DNA from: DATFDN01 sp963762525
GTDB lineage: Bacteria; Pseudomonadota; Alphaproteobacteria; Acetobacterales; Acetobacteraceae
Direction: 5' to 3'
Length of the DNA stretch: 64,000 nucleotides
Assembly: GCA_963762525.1 (NCBI GenBank)
Contig: CAVXKT010000004.1
Coordinates: 62,001-126,000, forward strand
Under the pieces are notes generated by a model. It was not told the origin of the DNA and ran no database searches. It saw only the letters and a program-made list of their open reading frames with translations. The position numbers and the translations under genes are program-made. Of the stretch, positions 17,799 through 27,575 are shown piece after piece (within the stretch, counting starts at the first letter, position 1; every line of letters begins with the position of its first letter).

Positions 17799-17881
17799 CG
17801 TCATGCTCGCGCTTGGCGCGAGCATCCATGCCTTCCCGGGCGAAAGAAAGGCGTGGATTTCGGCATTCGCCGAGCATGACG
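17799..17881. repeat. Short palindromic element with 11-base inverted ends
   Basis: An 83-base element with inverted ends CGTCATGCTCG and CGAGCATGACG, filling most of the gap between the methyltransferase and type ISP genes. Its ends resemble those of the element at 21711-21806, so both probably belong to one dispersed family of GTCAT...ATGAC intergenic palindromes common in Alphaproteobacteria. Confidence 0.7.
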
Positions 17882-17896
17882 AAGAGGAAGACGGTT

Positions 17897-20800
17897 TCAC
17901 CCGATCCGAATGCGCTCTAGCGGCGTATGCGCGGCGGCGCACGCACGATAGTTGGCGTCGAGTTCGGGACCCATGAGGCGCAACGCCGCGAGGCGGCGGG
18001 CGACATCGCGGACATAGCGGATTTCGCCCGGCGTCAGCGCGCGGCCGAGCAGCGGGCGCTCGCGGTAGGAGAGCCATTTCTTGAGCACCTGATAGCCGCC
18101 GATGGTGAAGCTCCAGACGGCATCGGGGATGTTGCGCCAGAAAGCGTCGGCGTTGAGGAACACGTCATGGGTTCGCGCGCCGAGCAGCGCCGCTTGTGCT
18201 TCGGTCTCGGCTTCCTGCGATGCGTAGGCGCGCGTTTCGATCCGGCCCGCGCCCGGGCATCACCGCATTGTCCTTGCCGGCATGGCCCCAGCCGGCGGTG
18301 ACGTCGCGATCGGATTCGGTCATCTGTCCGCCGCCGCGCTTCGCCGGAACCGCGATGGTTCGGAGCGCCGGCAGGATCGCGCCCTCGGTCACGCCGAGCA
18401 CCGGCTTGTCGGGATCGAGCAGGGCGGCGACGCGGGCGCCGAACGCGGCGGATTTGCGGAGCAGGTCGGCGGAGTTCGGCAGCGGGATGCGGGGCCAGTC
18501 CTGGCGTATGCCAGCCTCGTTCTCGGCGAGCCATGCGGGCGCGTAGCCGACGGCGAGGGCGTGCAGCCACGGCAGCGCGGCGATGTCGCGGGAGGAGTCG
18601 GGGTCGGGGAAGCCGAGTGCGGCGAGCCAAGCGCGGGCGGGTTGGGAGAGATTGGCGCGCGATCTGTCCGCCACACCGGAAGGTAGTAGGGAGTCCGTCG
18701 AGGGGATGATACCGCGAGCAGAGGCGTCCAGATGAGCGGAACTCCTTCGTCGGTCTGCCACACGGAAGGGGCGAGTTACCAAAAAGCCAGATGCGATAGG
18801 AAGACGCGGGAGACAAGTTCGGGGCGGGGGCGGTTCCAAATCGGGCGGACGGCCGTGGATACGCCCAGCGATCGTCGAAGGGCATAGAGCGCAAATAATT
18901 GGCGAGATTGCCGGGCTCGAAAGATGTACCTTCACCGAAGATTGTCGTGCTTGCGCTCGGTCGGCTCGAATCGCGCCATCTTCTCAGTCGGCCCGCACCC
19001 TCTGCGGGAGTGACGTCATCCAGACCAGCGGGTCGAAATAGCCCCGCATCCGGCCGCCCCAGTGCTCCGCGGTCGTCGTCGATCAGGGCGCCGCCCCGCT
19101 TCTCCATAGCCCGTTGAAGGGCGAACCGCCGCGAGGTCGGGCAGAGTAGGCCAGCTCCATAATCGGCGGCGACTTCGTGCCTCTCAGGACAAAGCGATTC
19201 GCGGGCACGGGCGACGCGGCCACATATTGCGTGTCGAGGTCCGCGGCTTCAAGCTCGGCAAGCAGCGTCTCCCGCTTCTTTCCACCCCATAAATCGCGAT
19301 ACCGCGTGCGGTTTTCCGTCGCGCCGCCGTGCTTCACGAGCACCCCGACCGCCGTGCCGACCTGAATGCCCTCGCGGTTGGCCTCGGTGCTGAACACCGA
19401 GGGATCGGGGCTGCCGTCGGGCGCGACCTTGCCGGTCTCGAACTTCGAGCCGTTCAGGTTGTCGATCCAGATGCGGTCGAACTGTTCCAGAATCCGCCGG
19501 CGCATGACCACGTAGGAAGGATACCACAGCCACGAATGGTTGCTGATGAAGCAAACCACCCCGCGCCCGGTGCCCTCGGCGATGCGGCGTTCGGCGATGC
19601 GGAAGAAGCGCACATAGAGATCGTCGAGGTTAAACTTGCGGATGCCCCAGTCGGCCTGCAATCCGGCCTTGTAGAGCTCGACCAGCCCCAGCTCCTCCTT
19701 CGGCGACGTTCCGGCATAGGCGTTGTAGGGCGGGTTGCCGAGCACCACGAGAATTGGCCGCTCGCGCTTTACCTTGGCCGCGCCGTCGCGCTCGTCGGCG
19801 AGCGGCGGGAAGGTGTAGCGGATGCCCTTCTGCGCACCCTCGCGTCTCGTTCTCCGTCGGCGCCGCCCAGCCGGTGAGGGCGTTGGTGAGATAGATCGCA
19901 GCGCGCTCGTTCTCGGCGAGCGGCACGTCGGCCGCGCGCAGCGCATGGCCCATCTGCCAGTGCGCGATCACATAGGGCGCGGGCATGATCTCGAAGCCGG
20001 CGATCCTTGTCGTCGCGGCCGTCCTCAAATCCTCGGCGAGCAGCGCGTCCTCGCACTTGTCGCGCAAGCGTTCGCGCGATCCGGTCCAGCACCTCGACCA
20101 GATAGGCGCCGGTGCCGCAGCACGGATCGAGAATCCACACGTCTCGGATCGGCGAGGCCGTCGGCGACGCCCAACTCTTCGCGCAGCACGCGATCGACGC
20201 GCTCCACCATGTAGCGGACGATCTCACGCGGCGTGTACCAGACGCCCATGTCCTTGCGCAGCACCGGATCGAAGGCGGCGAGGAAGGGTTCGTAGAAGTA
20301 GCGCACCGCGTCGGCTTCATCGAAGCGGGCGAAGAACGCCGCGCGATCGACGCGGCCGAGCGCGCCGGCGGCCCAGTCCAGCGGCCCCTCCAGGCCCAGC
20401 GGCTTCAGCAAGCCGGGCGTGGCGATCTGCTGAAACAGCGTGTCGATAAAGGGAACATGCAGCGTCCAGCCGGCGGCGTGCCAGTTGAACGCGGTGTCGC
20501 CCTCGCGCGCGATCTCCACCCAGGCGCTGAACAGACCGTAGGACAGCGTCTGCACCAGCGTGCTGCGGAACAGGTGCTCGCCCTTGGCTCCCTCGAAGGT
20601 AAGGCCCAGCGCCTCCTGCAACGCGGTTCGGAGATTGGCGAAGGCGGGCAAGGTGGCCCTGTTCCTCAATCCGCGCCAGCGCGTCGCGCGCGTAGGAGGC
20701 GAGGAAGAACGCGACGTCCTCCGGCTTGGCGAGCGGTGCCTGATGCAACAGAACACGTTGCAGGAACTCGGCGAAGCGCATCGCCAGTCCGACGGGTCGC

Positions 20801-21273
20801 TTGGTCGAGCGGACGAGCGCAAAGAAAGCGGCGGCATCGGTGCAACCGAAACCGAACCGCTCGCGCACCTCCGGCTTGCCATGCGCGTCGCGGCCGAGCA
20901 GCACGAAATCGCGGTAATTGGTAACGAGCACCAAGCCGTACTCGGCGAGGTAGCGGGCGACCTGCTTGCTGTTCCGCTTCACCGCGAGGTCGGCCGGAAT
21001 GTCGTCTACCTCGACCACGCCGCGCTCCGGCGGCTGGCCCTCGGGCCAGTCCGCCGGCGGCTTGCCGCGCGCCATGACGAACAGGCCCATGTCGGGAAAG
21101 CCGGCGCCGCGGTTGCGCAGGTTCGGCACGCAGAAGACACGGGGCTTCAGCGCCTCGCCGGCGGCGTTCAGCGCGCCGGCCAGCGCGCCGTAATAGCTGA
21201 TCTCGCCCGTCCCGGCGCCGGTGGCGTGGATGCGCGCGATGTGTCCGAGGTAGTCGGCGAGGATGCCGGGCAT
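17897..21273 (-). CDS. Type ISP-like restriction-modification enzyme / adenine DNA methyltransferase, frameshifted
   Basis: Single-chain DNA methyltransferase of about 1,125 residues with type ISP architecture. The N-terminal 130 residues form the nuclease-like domain (GFPDMGLFV at 59-67, GVVEVDD at 85-91). Then a helical coupler region follows with FFALVRSTKRPVGLAMRFAE and VWYTPREIVRYMVERVDRVL. SAM motif I is ILDPCCGTGAYLVEVLDRI near residue 382 and the catalytic motif IV is VLGNPPYNAYAGT near 512. The C-terminal recognition domain ends with FWRNIPDAVWSFTIGGYQVL and SYRERPLLGRALT, characteristic of type ISP enzymes. Frame changes lie near 20660, 20110, 20010, 19830, 19090, 18680 and 18230. 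No separate specificity or restriction gene adjoins it. The nuclease ExK motif reads EVD, suggesting an orphan methylase. Confidence 0.82.
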
Positions 21274-21335
21274 GATCTCTCTCTGTCGAGCGGCTTTCGG
21301 TTCCGCAAGCCGCCGCGCGGCACTATCCTCGCGTC

Positions 21336-21593
21336 ATGACCCGATTCGGTCCGCAGACTGATCTGTTCGCCGCCCCGGCTCCGCCGCCGCCGGAAGATGA
21401 CCCGCTGGCGGAGCTGAGGGCGCTGCTGGCCCGGGTGCGCGGGGCCGATCGGTTGCCGTGGCCGAACGCCGCCACGGTGATGGCCGAGGAGCACCGGGCG
21501 CTCGGGCTTGCCCGGCGTGCCGGGCCGGAGGGTGCGGCGCTGGTCGCGGCCTTCCTGGAGGAGACCGAGCGCCTGCTGGCGCTGACCGACTGA
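21336..21593 (+). CDS. Small hypothetical protein
   Basis: An 85-residue protein, MTRFGPQTDLFAAPAPPPPE followed by a helical DPLAELRALLARVRGADRLP segment, then ATVMAEEHRALGLARRAGPE and a C-terminal helix ending ETERLLALTD. It is divergent from the type ISP gene with 62 bases between the starts. The N-terminal xxRFGPQxDLF motif is seen in other short alphaproteobacterial proteins of unknown role. No domain is recognised. Confidence 0.6.
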   Translation: MTRFGPQTDLFAAPAPPPPEDDPLAELRALLARVRGADRLPWPNAATVMAEEHRALGLARRAGPEGAALVAAFLEETERLLALTD

Positions 21594-21710
21594 GCGGCCG
21601 CTGGCAAAGCTCGAGCGAGTGACCCTCCGCATCCGTTCTCCTCCCAGAACGGCGTCCTTTGATTTCCGTGTCTCATATATCATACCAAGCGGCGGATGCC
21701 TCGACTCCTT

Positions 21711-21806
21711 CGTCATCGCGAGCCGCCGCTTGCGGCGGCGTGGCGATCCAGGCGGGCAGGACCGTGCGGTGGGCCTGGATTGCTTCGCCTTCGGCTCGCA
21801 ATGACG
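21711..21806. repeat. Dispersed palindromic element with 14-base inverted ends
   Basis: Ends CGTCATCGCGAGCC (21711-21724) and GGCTCGCAATGACG (21793-21806) are inverted copies with 13 of 14 matches. Inside are further inverted segments (GGCGATCCAGGC against GCCTGGATTGC). This form of intergenic element with CGTCAT...ATGACG ends is common in Alphaproteobacteria and has no coding capacity. Confidence 0.8.
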
Positions 21807-21831
21807 GTGCCTCGACAAGCGGTCGGAGCAA

Positions 21832-21869
21832 CGGGCGGCTGGTATCAGACCGTCGGGCGGCTGGTATCA
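21832..21869 (+). repeat. Two direct copies of CGGGCGGCTGGTATCA
   Basis: The 16-base unit occurs at 21832-21847 and 21854-21869, a period of 22 bases. It lies between the palindromic element and the minisatellite. A part of it (ATACCAAGCGGCGG) also recurs near 21682 in altered orientation, hinting at slippage in this spacer. Confidence 0.6.
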
Positions 21870-21894
21870 TTCCGGGGTGCGCGCCAGGTGGATT

Positions 21895-22052
21895 GTGTAC
21901 GCGGTCAGGGGTGGCGCGAGGGGGTTTGCGCACGCGGTCAGGGGTGGCGCGAGGGGGTTTGTGTACGCGGTCAGGGGTGGCGCAAGGGGGTTTGTGTACG
22001 CGGTCAAGGGGGCGCGAGGGGGTTTGTGTACGCGGTCAAGGGGGCGCGAGGG
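21895..22052 (+). repeat. Minisatellite, five copies of a 32-33 base unit
   Basis: Tandem array of the unit beginning GTGTACGCGGTCAGGGGTGG and ending CGCGAGGGGGTTT. Copies start at about 21895, 21928, 21961, 21994 and 22026; the second begins GCGCACGCGG, the third has GCGCAAGG, and the last two lack one base (TCAAGGGGGCG), making them 32 bases. The last copy is cut off before GGTTT. Units abut without spacers, so this is a tandem array and not CRISPR. Confidence 0.9.
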
Positions 22053-22092
22053 TCCATAGCGCGCGATTCCGGGTGAAGCCGACCGAAGCGGC

Positions 22093-23038
22093 TCACGCCA
22101 GCCAAAGCCGCCGCGTGGCGTTCATCCGATCCACCCCGCCCCAGGCATATTTGTAGTCCTCGGCGCCGCGCAGGAAATGCACCTCGCGGCCCTCGGCCAG
22201 CGCGTCGCCGATCAGCCGGCCGAGCAGGATCGTCCCCGGGCTCTCGAAGGCGAAATCCGGGTCGAACCCGCTGAGATAGAGCAGCAGCTTGCCCGGAGCG
22301 TGCAGCGTGTAGCAGGCCGCCGCCGGTTGGCCGCCGATCCGCACCACCGCCAATTCCACCGCGCCGTCGGCCAGCAGCTCCGGCAGCGCGCGGCGGTGGA
22401 AGGCCGGCACGCGCGGATCGGCCAGAACGCCCGCCTCGCCGAGGCTCCGCCAGCGTGCCCCGTGCAGTCGCTCAAGCACCGCCAACGCCGCCTCGCCGCA
22501 GGCCGTATCCACCGCGACCGTGCCCCGACGCCGGGCGCGGTGCAGGGCCTGGCGGATGTCGCGCCGCCGCCCCTTCGGGATGGCTCCGGCAAGCACCGGG
22601 CAAGCCTCGGTCTCAACCAGCGTCTCCCGCCAGCCGCACACGGCGGCCGAGCGCAAGGCGGCGGCCGGCGGCAGGTCGGTGAGCTCGCACACGCTCGCCC
22701 CGCGCTCCCGTCCCGCTTGCAGCGCCGCCGCCAGCAGCGGCGCGCCATCGGCTTCGGCCAGCAGCGCGTCCTGATAATCGGTTATTCCCACCCCGATCGG
22801 GCAGCAAACGGCGGCCCTCCGGCGCGTCCAGAAGATAGAGCGCCAGCAAGCCTTCGAGCCGCCCGCCGTCACGCGCGACCGCGACCACGGGGCGCCCGTT
22901 GCCGAAGCAGGCCCACCAGCCGAGCATCCAGGCGGCGGACTGAAAGGGCGGACTTCCGGCACGGCGCCACAACCCCCGCCACGCCGGGGCCAGCGCCCGA
23001 AGGCCGCAATCGTCGGTCACGACGGTCTCGACGCTCAT
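22093..23038 (-). CDS. CelD/BcsL-like GNAT acyltransferase of a polysaccharide operon, one frameshift
   Basis: GNAT-fold acyltransferase of about 315 residues, similar to CelD-type proteins found with cellulose and exopolysaccharide genes. It starts MSVETVVTDDCGLRALAPAW and has the family's PPFQSAAWMLGWWACFG block, then after a frame change near 22800 the ITDYQDALL segment, GRRRDIRQALHRARRRG, and the C-terminal acetyltransferase core (LERLHGARWRSLGEAGVLAD, LAVVRIGGQPAAACYTLHA, LLLYLSGFDPDFAFESPGTI). The ending LRGAEDYKYAWGG is conserved in this family. It is the last gene of the sugar operon and shares ATGA with the upstream glycosyltransferase. A sugar or amino-sugar N- or O-acylation role is inferred. 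Confidence 0.8.
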
Positions 23039-24062
23039 GCCCGCCAGCCGTGCGTAGAGGGCTAGATACGCCGCCGTCATCGCCGCCTCGGAGAACCGCG
23101 CGCGGGCCACGCGGCGGCACATCTCGGGATCGATCGCACCGACCCGCCCGATCGCGCGGGCCATCTCGGCGGTGTCGCGGACCAGAAAGCCCGTCACCCC
23201 GTCCTCGACGATCTCGCCGAGCGCACCGGCCCGGAAGGCGATGACCGGGGTGCCGCAGGCGGCGGCCTCCATCGCCACCAGGCTACTCGTCTCCGCCGCG
23301 AGGCTCGGGATCAGCACGCACAGCGCCGCCGAGAGCAGGCGCCGCTTGCGCGCGAAGCCGAACGGCGCCGAGCAGCCGGCCGACGCCGTCGAGGCGCGGC
23401 CTGATCTCACGCCGGACGTAGGCTTCGTGCTCGGGGTAGCCGAACACCGCGCCGGCGATCAGCAGCTTGATTCCAGCCATCCGCGCGGCGTCGAGGGCGA
23501 GGTGCTGGCCCTTCTCCGGGCACAGCCGCCCGAGGCTGAGCGCGAAGCCCCGCCGGGCGTGGCGCGCCGCCAGGGCCGCCACCGGAACGCCGTTCGGGAT
23601 CGGCGCCAGCGCGCGATTGGTCAGCGTGCGCAAGACCCGGTCCTGGTTGCGCGAAACCGCGTGCGGGAAGGTGCCGGGCCGGTCGGGACGGAGCGCCCCC
23701 GGTGGATACCATTCGGGCGGCAGATGCAGCGTCGCCAGGACGGGCGGCCCGGGCGGGGGCAAATACTCGGCGAAATCAACCCCATGCAGATGCACCACAT
23801 CCACACCCGCCAGCACCGAGCCCATCGCGGCCCGCACCGCCGCGTGCGCCCGCTGCCGCGCCGGGCCGTCGATCTCGCGCGGTGCGGCGATGGCGATCAG
23901 CTCGCCGGAGACCGCCGAGCCCTCGGCAGCGAGCACGATCGAGCGGTGCCCGGCGCCGACCAGCGCGCGGTCCACCGCCGCCAGAATCTGCTCCGCGCCG
24001 CCCACCGCGTCGGCCGAGACCGGCGCGAACGGGTAGGCCACGCTCAGGACGGTCAGGCGCAC
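23035..24062 (-). CDS. Glycosyltransferase family 4 protein, frameshifted
   Basis: GT-B retaining glycosyltransferase of about 341 residues. The N-terminal Rossmann half starts at a GTG (24062) with RLTVLSVAYPFAPVSADAVG followed by GGAEQILAAVDRALVGAGH, then DVVHLHGVDFAEYLPP. The C-terminal half has SLGRLCPEKGQHLALDAARM and, after a frame change near 23370, the nucleotide-sugar binding block ETSSLVAMEAAACGTPVIAF and GALGEIVEDGVTGFLV, where the EAAACGTPV segment holds the E-x7-E type motif. The assembled frame runs into the GNAT gene without a stop; the expected TGA lies in the neighbouring frame as ATGA at 23035, so an indel near the end is likely. Donor and acceptor are unknown. Confidence 0.82.
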
Positions 24063-24109
24063 GCCAGCGCACGCCAGCGCGCGCCGTCGGGTGTCCAAGC
24101 CCGCACCCG

Positions 24110-24998
24110 CTACCCGTACCGACGCAGCATCGCCGCGCAGAAATCGGCAAACTCGGCCGGCTCGCGCGGCGGCGCAGTGTAGTGGGGCCAGGTGCCGCGA
24201 TCCTCGGGGGTGAAGCAGAAGGTGACGGTCACGTCGAACCCCTCGAGCGCGCGCATCTGCCGATCGAACCAGCCGAGCGCGTTCGGGCGGAACCAGTCGG
24301 CCCAGGAGAGGCCGGTGCGCAGATAGGTCACGCCGAACTCGCGCATCCGGCGCACCGCGTCATCCAGCCGATGGTCCTCGAAATGGAACCACTGGCAGAG
24401 CCCGAACTCCGGCGTCGCCTCGTGGAAGGCGCGCGCCGCCAGCTTCGGATGGCCGTGCTCGTCCAGCAGCCCCATGTGGAAGTGCCGGTAGTAGGACGAG
24501 CCCTCGGCCTCGCGGTGGCGCGTCGTCGCCGGCCAGGCGGCCGGGCAGGTCATAGAGGCTGTACCAGTGGATGCGCGGCGACCGCCCGCGCAGCAGTCGA
24601 GCGGTGCGCCGCAGCCCCCAAACCTGGACCTCCTCGGCGCCGAAGGTGGAGGCGCCGACCTCCGAGACCCACACCGGCAGATGCGTCGCCGCGCGGATAA
24701 GCTCGATCTTCGCGGGCCACTCGCTCGATCAGCCAGTGATTCCAGTCGAGCGGGAAGCCGTGCACCGCCACGGCGTCCATCTCGGCCAGCACGCCCGGCG
24801 GCATCCATCAGGCGGACGAAATCGGGGTCGATCGGCGAGATGCCCGCCGAGCACGCGCGGCAAGCCCGGCCGCTCGGCCGCGATCGCTTGCCCCGCCAGC
24901 CGCGCCATGCGCGCGAACACCTCCCAGCCGGGGTCGGCTTCGAAATCCCAATGCGACTTGTTGTTGGGCTCGTTCCAGATCATCGCGGCTTCGATCAT
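24110..24998 (-). CDS. Clan GH-A glycoside hydrolase-like protein (GH39-like), frameshifted
   Basis: TIM-barrel glycosidase-like protein of about 296 residues. The start MIEAAMIWNEPNNKSHWDFE places the acid/base glutamate of the clan GH-A motif WNEP near residue 10, so the first barrel strands are missing or the start lies further upstream in another frame. A second motif LPVWVSEVGASTFG carries the nucleophile glutamate. The C-terminal half includes HWYSLYDLP, YYRHFHMGLLDEHGHPKLAA and the FGVTYLRTGLSWADWFRPNA block. Frame changes lie near 24810, 24730 and 24550. The start shares ATGA with the upstream methyltransferase. The enzyme may trim or transfer a sugar in polymer assembly; this is inference from the operon. 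Confidence 0.68.
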
Positions 24999-25762
24999 TC
25001 GCCCGCCCCGCGCCGGATAGACCGCCCCGACCCGTCCGCCCCGGCGCGTTCGCCGCGCCGGCACACATAGACCTCCGCCTCCGGATGGCTCAGGATCTCG
25101 AACCCGGCGCTGCGCAGCATCGCCTCCGAGCACGCGCGATTGGGCGCCCACCAGTTGGTCGGATCATGCGCGTAGTCGCGCTCGATGAAGTGCAGCTTCG
25201 GATAGCCCGGATCGTCGAACACGGCATTCTCGGCGAACTCGTAATCCGGCGCGACATGGGCGACCCGCTCGCTGCCGCGCTGCATCGACTGGAACACGAA
25301 CAGATCGCGCGCGACATGCTCGTGCGATCAGATCGAGCGCCAGCAGCGGATGGCGCAGGTGATACAGCACGCCGATGAACAGCACGAGGTCGAACCGCTC
25401 GCCGAGCGCCGCCACGTCATAGACCGAGAGGTTGCGGAACTCGATGTCCAGACCTTCCACCTCGGCGGCGAACCGGGCCTGGCGAAGATAGTCGGCGTCG
25501 AAATCGATCCCCAGCACGCGCGCCGCCCCTCGGCGCTTCATCTCCATGCTGTAGAAGCCGCCATTGCAGCCGATGTCGAGCACGCTGCGCCCGCTCAGAT
25601 CGGCCGGCAGGGCGTCGCGCGAACTGGCGCCACTTCATCGCCGGGTAGTCGCCCAGGAAATGCTCCGGCGCGGTCGCCACGCCCTTGAGGCGCAGATTGT
25701 GGAACCACGGCCCCAACGCGCGCGCGCTGCTCGCGGATCGCTTCCGGCGTCCAGCCGCTCAC
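24995..25762 (-). CDS. SAM-dependent methyltransferase, TIGR04290-like, frameshifted
   Basis: Methyltransferase of about 255 residues matching the pattern I recall for the TIGR04290 (Rta_06860) family. It begins at a GTG, SGWTPEAIREQ, then LGPWFHNLRLKGVATAPEHF and GDYPAMKWRQFA. Motif I is VLDIGCNGGFYSMEMKRRGA, motif II VLGIDFDADYLRQARFAAEV, and FDLVLFIGVLYHLRHPLLAL follows. The C-terminal block YPKLHFIERDYAHDPTNWWA and AMLRSAGFEILSHPE is diagnostic. Frame changes lie near 25700, 25620 and 25320. GTGA at its start overlaps the nucleotidyltransferase stop and ATGA at its end overlaps the glycosidase start, so the chain is translationally coupled. It probably methylates a sugar intermediate, an inference. 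Confidence 0.8.
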
Positions 25763-26495
25763 GCCGGTGCCTCCGTCGCGCCGAGCAGCCGCATCGCCTC
25801 TCGATAGCCGTCGAGCGTTCCCACATCGACATAGCTCCGCCCGGCGCGCACGCCCAGCGCCTCGCCGCCTTCGGCGAGCCACGCATTGACGAGCGTGCCG
25901 AGATACTCGTCGCGCCGCCCGCGCGCCCGCCACAGCTCGTGCAGCGCCCGCATCGTGGCGCCCGGCAGCTTGAACGCGCCCCATACGAGGTGCGTGGACG
26001 GCGGCGGCCTGCTTGACCTCGATCGCGACCACCCGCCCGTCGTCGTCGGTCAGCACGGCATCGAACAGCTCCGGGCTGCTGCACCGGGAACAGCAGGAAC
26101 GAGAAGCGGCCATCGGGCAGCGCCCGCAGCGCGTCATCGGGAAACCAGATCGTGTCGGGCAGCCCGACGATCACCATCTCGTCGGGCGCGATCAGCGGCA
26201 AGGCGCGGAAGATCGCATCGCACAGGCCCCGCGGCTCGCTCTGGATCGCGTAGGCGACATGCGCGCGCCCATACTCGCCGCCGTAGTAGCGCAGGATGTC
26301 GGACTTCCAGGGCGAGATCACGAAGCAGAGCTTGTCGGCCCCGGCGATCACCATGCGCTCCAGCAGATACTCGCTCACCGCCCGCGGCCGCAGCGTCGCT
26401 CCGTCGCTGCGCGCGCCCACCGGCAGCAACTCCTTGGAGAAGGCCAGCGGCTGAATGCGTGTGCCCGCCCCGGCGGCGGGAATGATGCCCCACAT
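25759..26495 (-). CDS. Sugar-1-phosphate nucleotidyltransferase, frameshifted
   Basis: Nucleotidyltransferase of the glucose-1-phosphate thymidylyl/uridylyltransferase type, about 245 residues. It begins MWGIIPAAGAGTRIQPLAFS with KELLPVG, the nucleotide-binding GxGTRxxPL...KxLLPVG signature. SEYLLERMVIAGADKLCFVI, IFRALPLIAPDEMVIVGLPD and TIWFPDDALRALPDGRFSF follow. After frame changes near 26080 and 25990 the C-terminus has YLGTLVNAWLAEGGEALGVR and YVDVGTLDGYREAMRLLG, the typical VDVGTxxGY block. The frame runs on from the upstream CgeB-like gene only because of indels; a separate ATG lies two bases after its stop. It would supply an activated sugar for the glycosyltransferases of the operon. 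Confidence 0.85.
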
Positions 26496-26497
26496 GC

Positions 26498-27575
26498 TCA
26501 ACCCCCGCGCCGCTGCCGCTTCCAGCAGCGTCGACCAGCTCCGCGCGCGCCGCGCCGCGGTGTGCTCGGCCAAGACCCGCGCCCGGGCGCGCGCGCGCGA
26601 TCGCGGCCAGCGCCGCATCGGGGCAGGTCGAGCGCCGCCAGCGCCTCCTCGGTGGTGCGCGCGATCAGGATTTCGCGCCCCGGCTCGAAGAACATGTCGA
26701 GCCCCGCCCACCAATCCGACAACAGCGGCGCGCCGCACGCCGCGGCCTCGAACAGCCGACCCGATGGGCAAAAGCCCATCTCGCGCCATCGCCGCGCGGG
26801 TGGCATTCAGCGTAAGCCGCGCGGCGGCGTAGAACGCCGGATGCTCCGACGGCGGCAGGTGGCGGACAAAGTAGATGTTCTCCGCCCAAGGGAAATCCGC
26901 CGGATATTGCGCGCCGCCGATCAGGAATCGCTGCGCGCGGCCGCCGCCGGGCCGGCTCCAGGAGCAGGCGCGCCAGAATCTCCTGCCGGTCGGCGGCGAA
27001 GGTGCCGAGATAGGAGAGCGCCGCCCGCTCTGCGGCCCGGCGCGGCCGGGACGATGCAGCGCCGGATCGACCGAGCCGTAGAGCGGTGCGACGCGCCGCG
27101 CGCCCAAGCGCGCGCGCAGCGTCGTCAGCGCCGCGCCGCCGGTGTAGCTCAGCACGAGGTCGAAGCCGCCCAGCCCCTCGGCCGGGAGATACGCCACCGT
27201 CTCTCCCGCCGCCAGCCGCGCCAGCGTCACCGGGGTATCGAGGTCGTAGAAGCAGCGCACCGCGCGGCTGTCCAGCACCAGCGCCGCCGCCGCCCGCCCG
27301 TCCGGACAATAGGAGGTGACGATCGCCGCGTCGGCCCGCGCCAGGGCCCGTCGCGCCTCCGGCAGCGCCGCCCGCCAATCGGCATAGAGCACGAGCCTCG
27401 CTCCGTCGGGAAGCCGCTCCAGGTCGCGATGTTCGGCGTACCACGCGACATCGCGCTCGAAGAACACGACGCGATGTCCCGCCGCCGTCAGCGCGCCGAT
27501 CAGGCCCCGCCAGAGCGATGCATGGCCGTTTCCCCAGGACGAGCTGACCGCGAGCCCGAAGATGACGAGGTTCAT
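26498..27575 (-). CDS. CgeB-family glycosyltransferase, frameshifted
   Basis: GT-B fold glycosyltransferase of the CgeB family, about 359 residues. It starts MNLVIFGLAVSSSWGNGHAS followed by LWRGLIGALTAAGHRVVFFE and VAWYAEHRDLERLP. The middle has IVTSYCPDGRAA, RCFYDLDTPVTLARLAAGE and LVLSYTGGAALTTLRARLGA. After frame changes near 27030, 26950, 26770 and 26610 the acceptor-distal part reads PADFPWAENIYFVRHLPPSE, HPAFYAAARLTLNATRAAM, GRLFEAAACGAPLLSDWW and PGREILIARTTEEALAALD. The FEAAACGAPxLSDWW block is the family's nucleotide-sugar site. Its ATG overlaps the topoisomerase stop as ATGA. CgeB-type enzymes glycosylate spore or surface polymers in known cases; the acceptor here is unknown. Confidence 0.82.

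Larger units (their letters stand above)
21594..22092. other. Repeat-rich spacer
   Basis: About 500 bases between convergent genes. It holds an inverted-end element (21711-21806), two direct copies of a 16-base unit (21832-21869) and a 33-base minisatellite (21895-22052). No convincing gene is seen; the open frames through the minisatellite exist because the 33-base period is a multiple of three. Confidence 0.7.

Noticed and set aside
21895..22052. CRISPR array
   Set aside because: Units abut directly with no variable spacers, and no cas genes are present.
21877..22059. Repetitive 60-residue open frame through the minisatellite
   Set aside because: Stays open only because the 33-base unit is a multiple of three; no ribosome binding site and the later 32-base units break the frame.
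25635..27575. A 646-residue frame joining the CgeB-like and nucleotidyltransferase genes
   Set aside because: A stop for the first and an ATG for the second lie adjacent in the expected frames; the run-on depends on frame changes inside the first gene.
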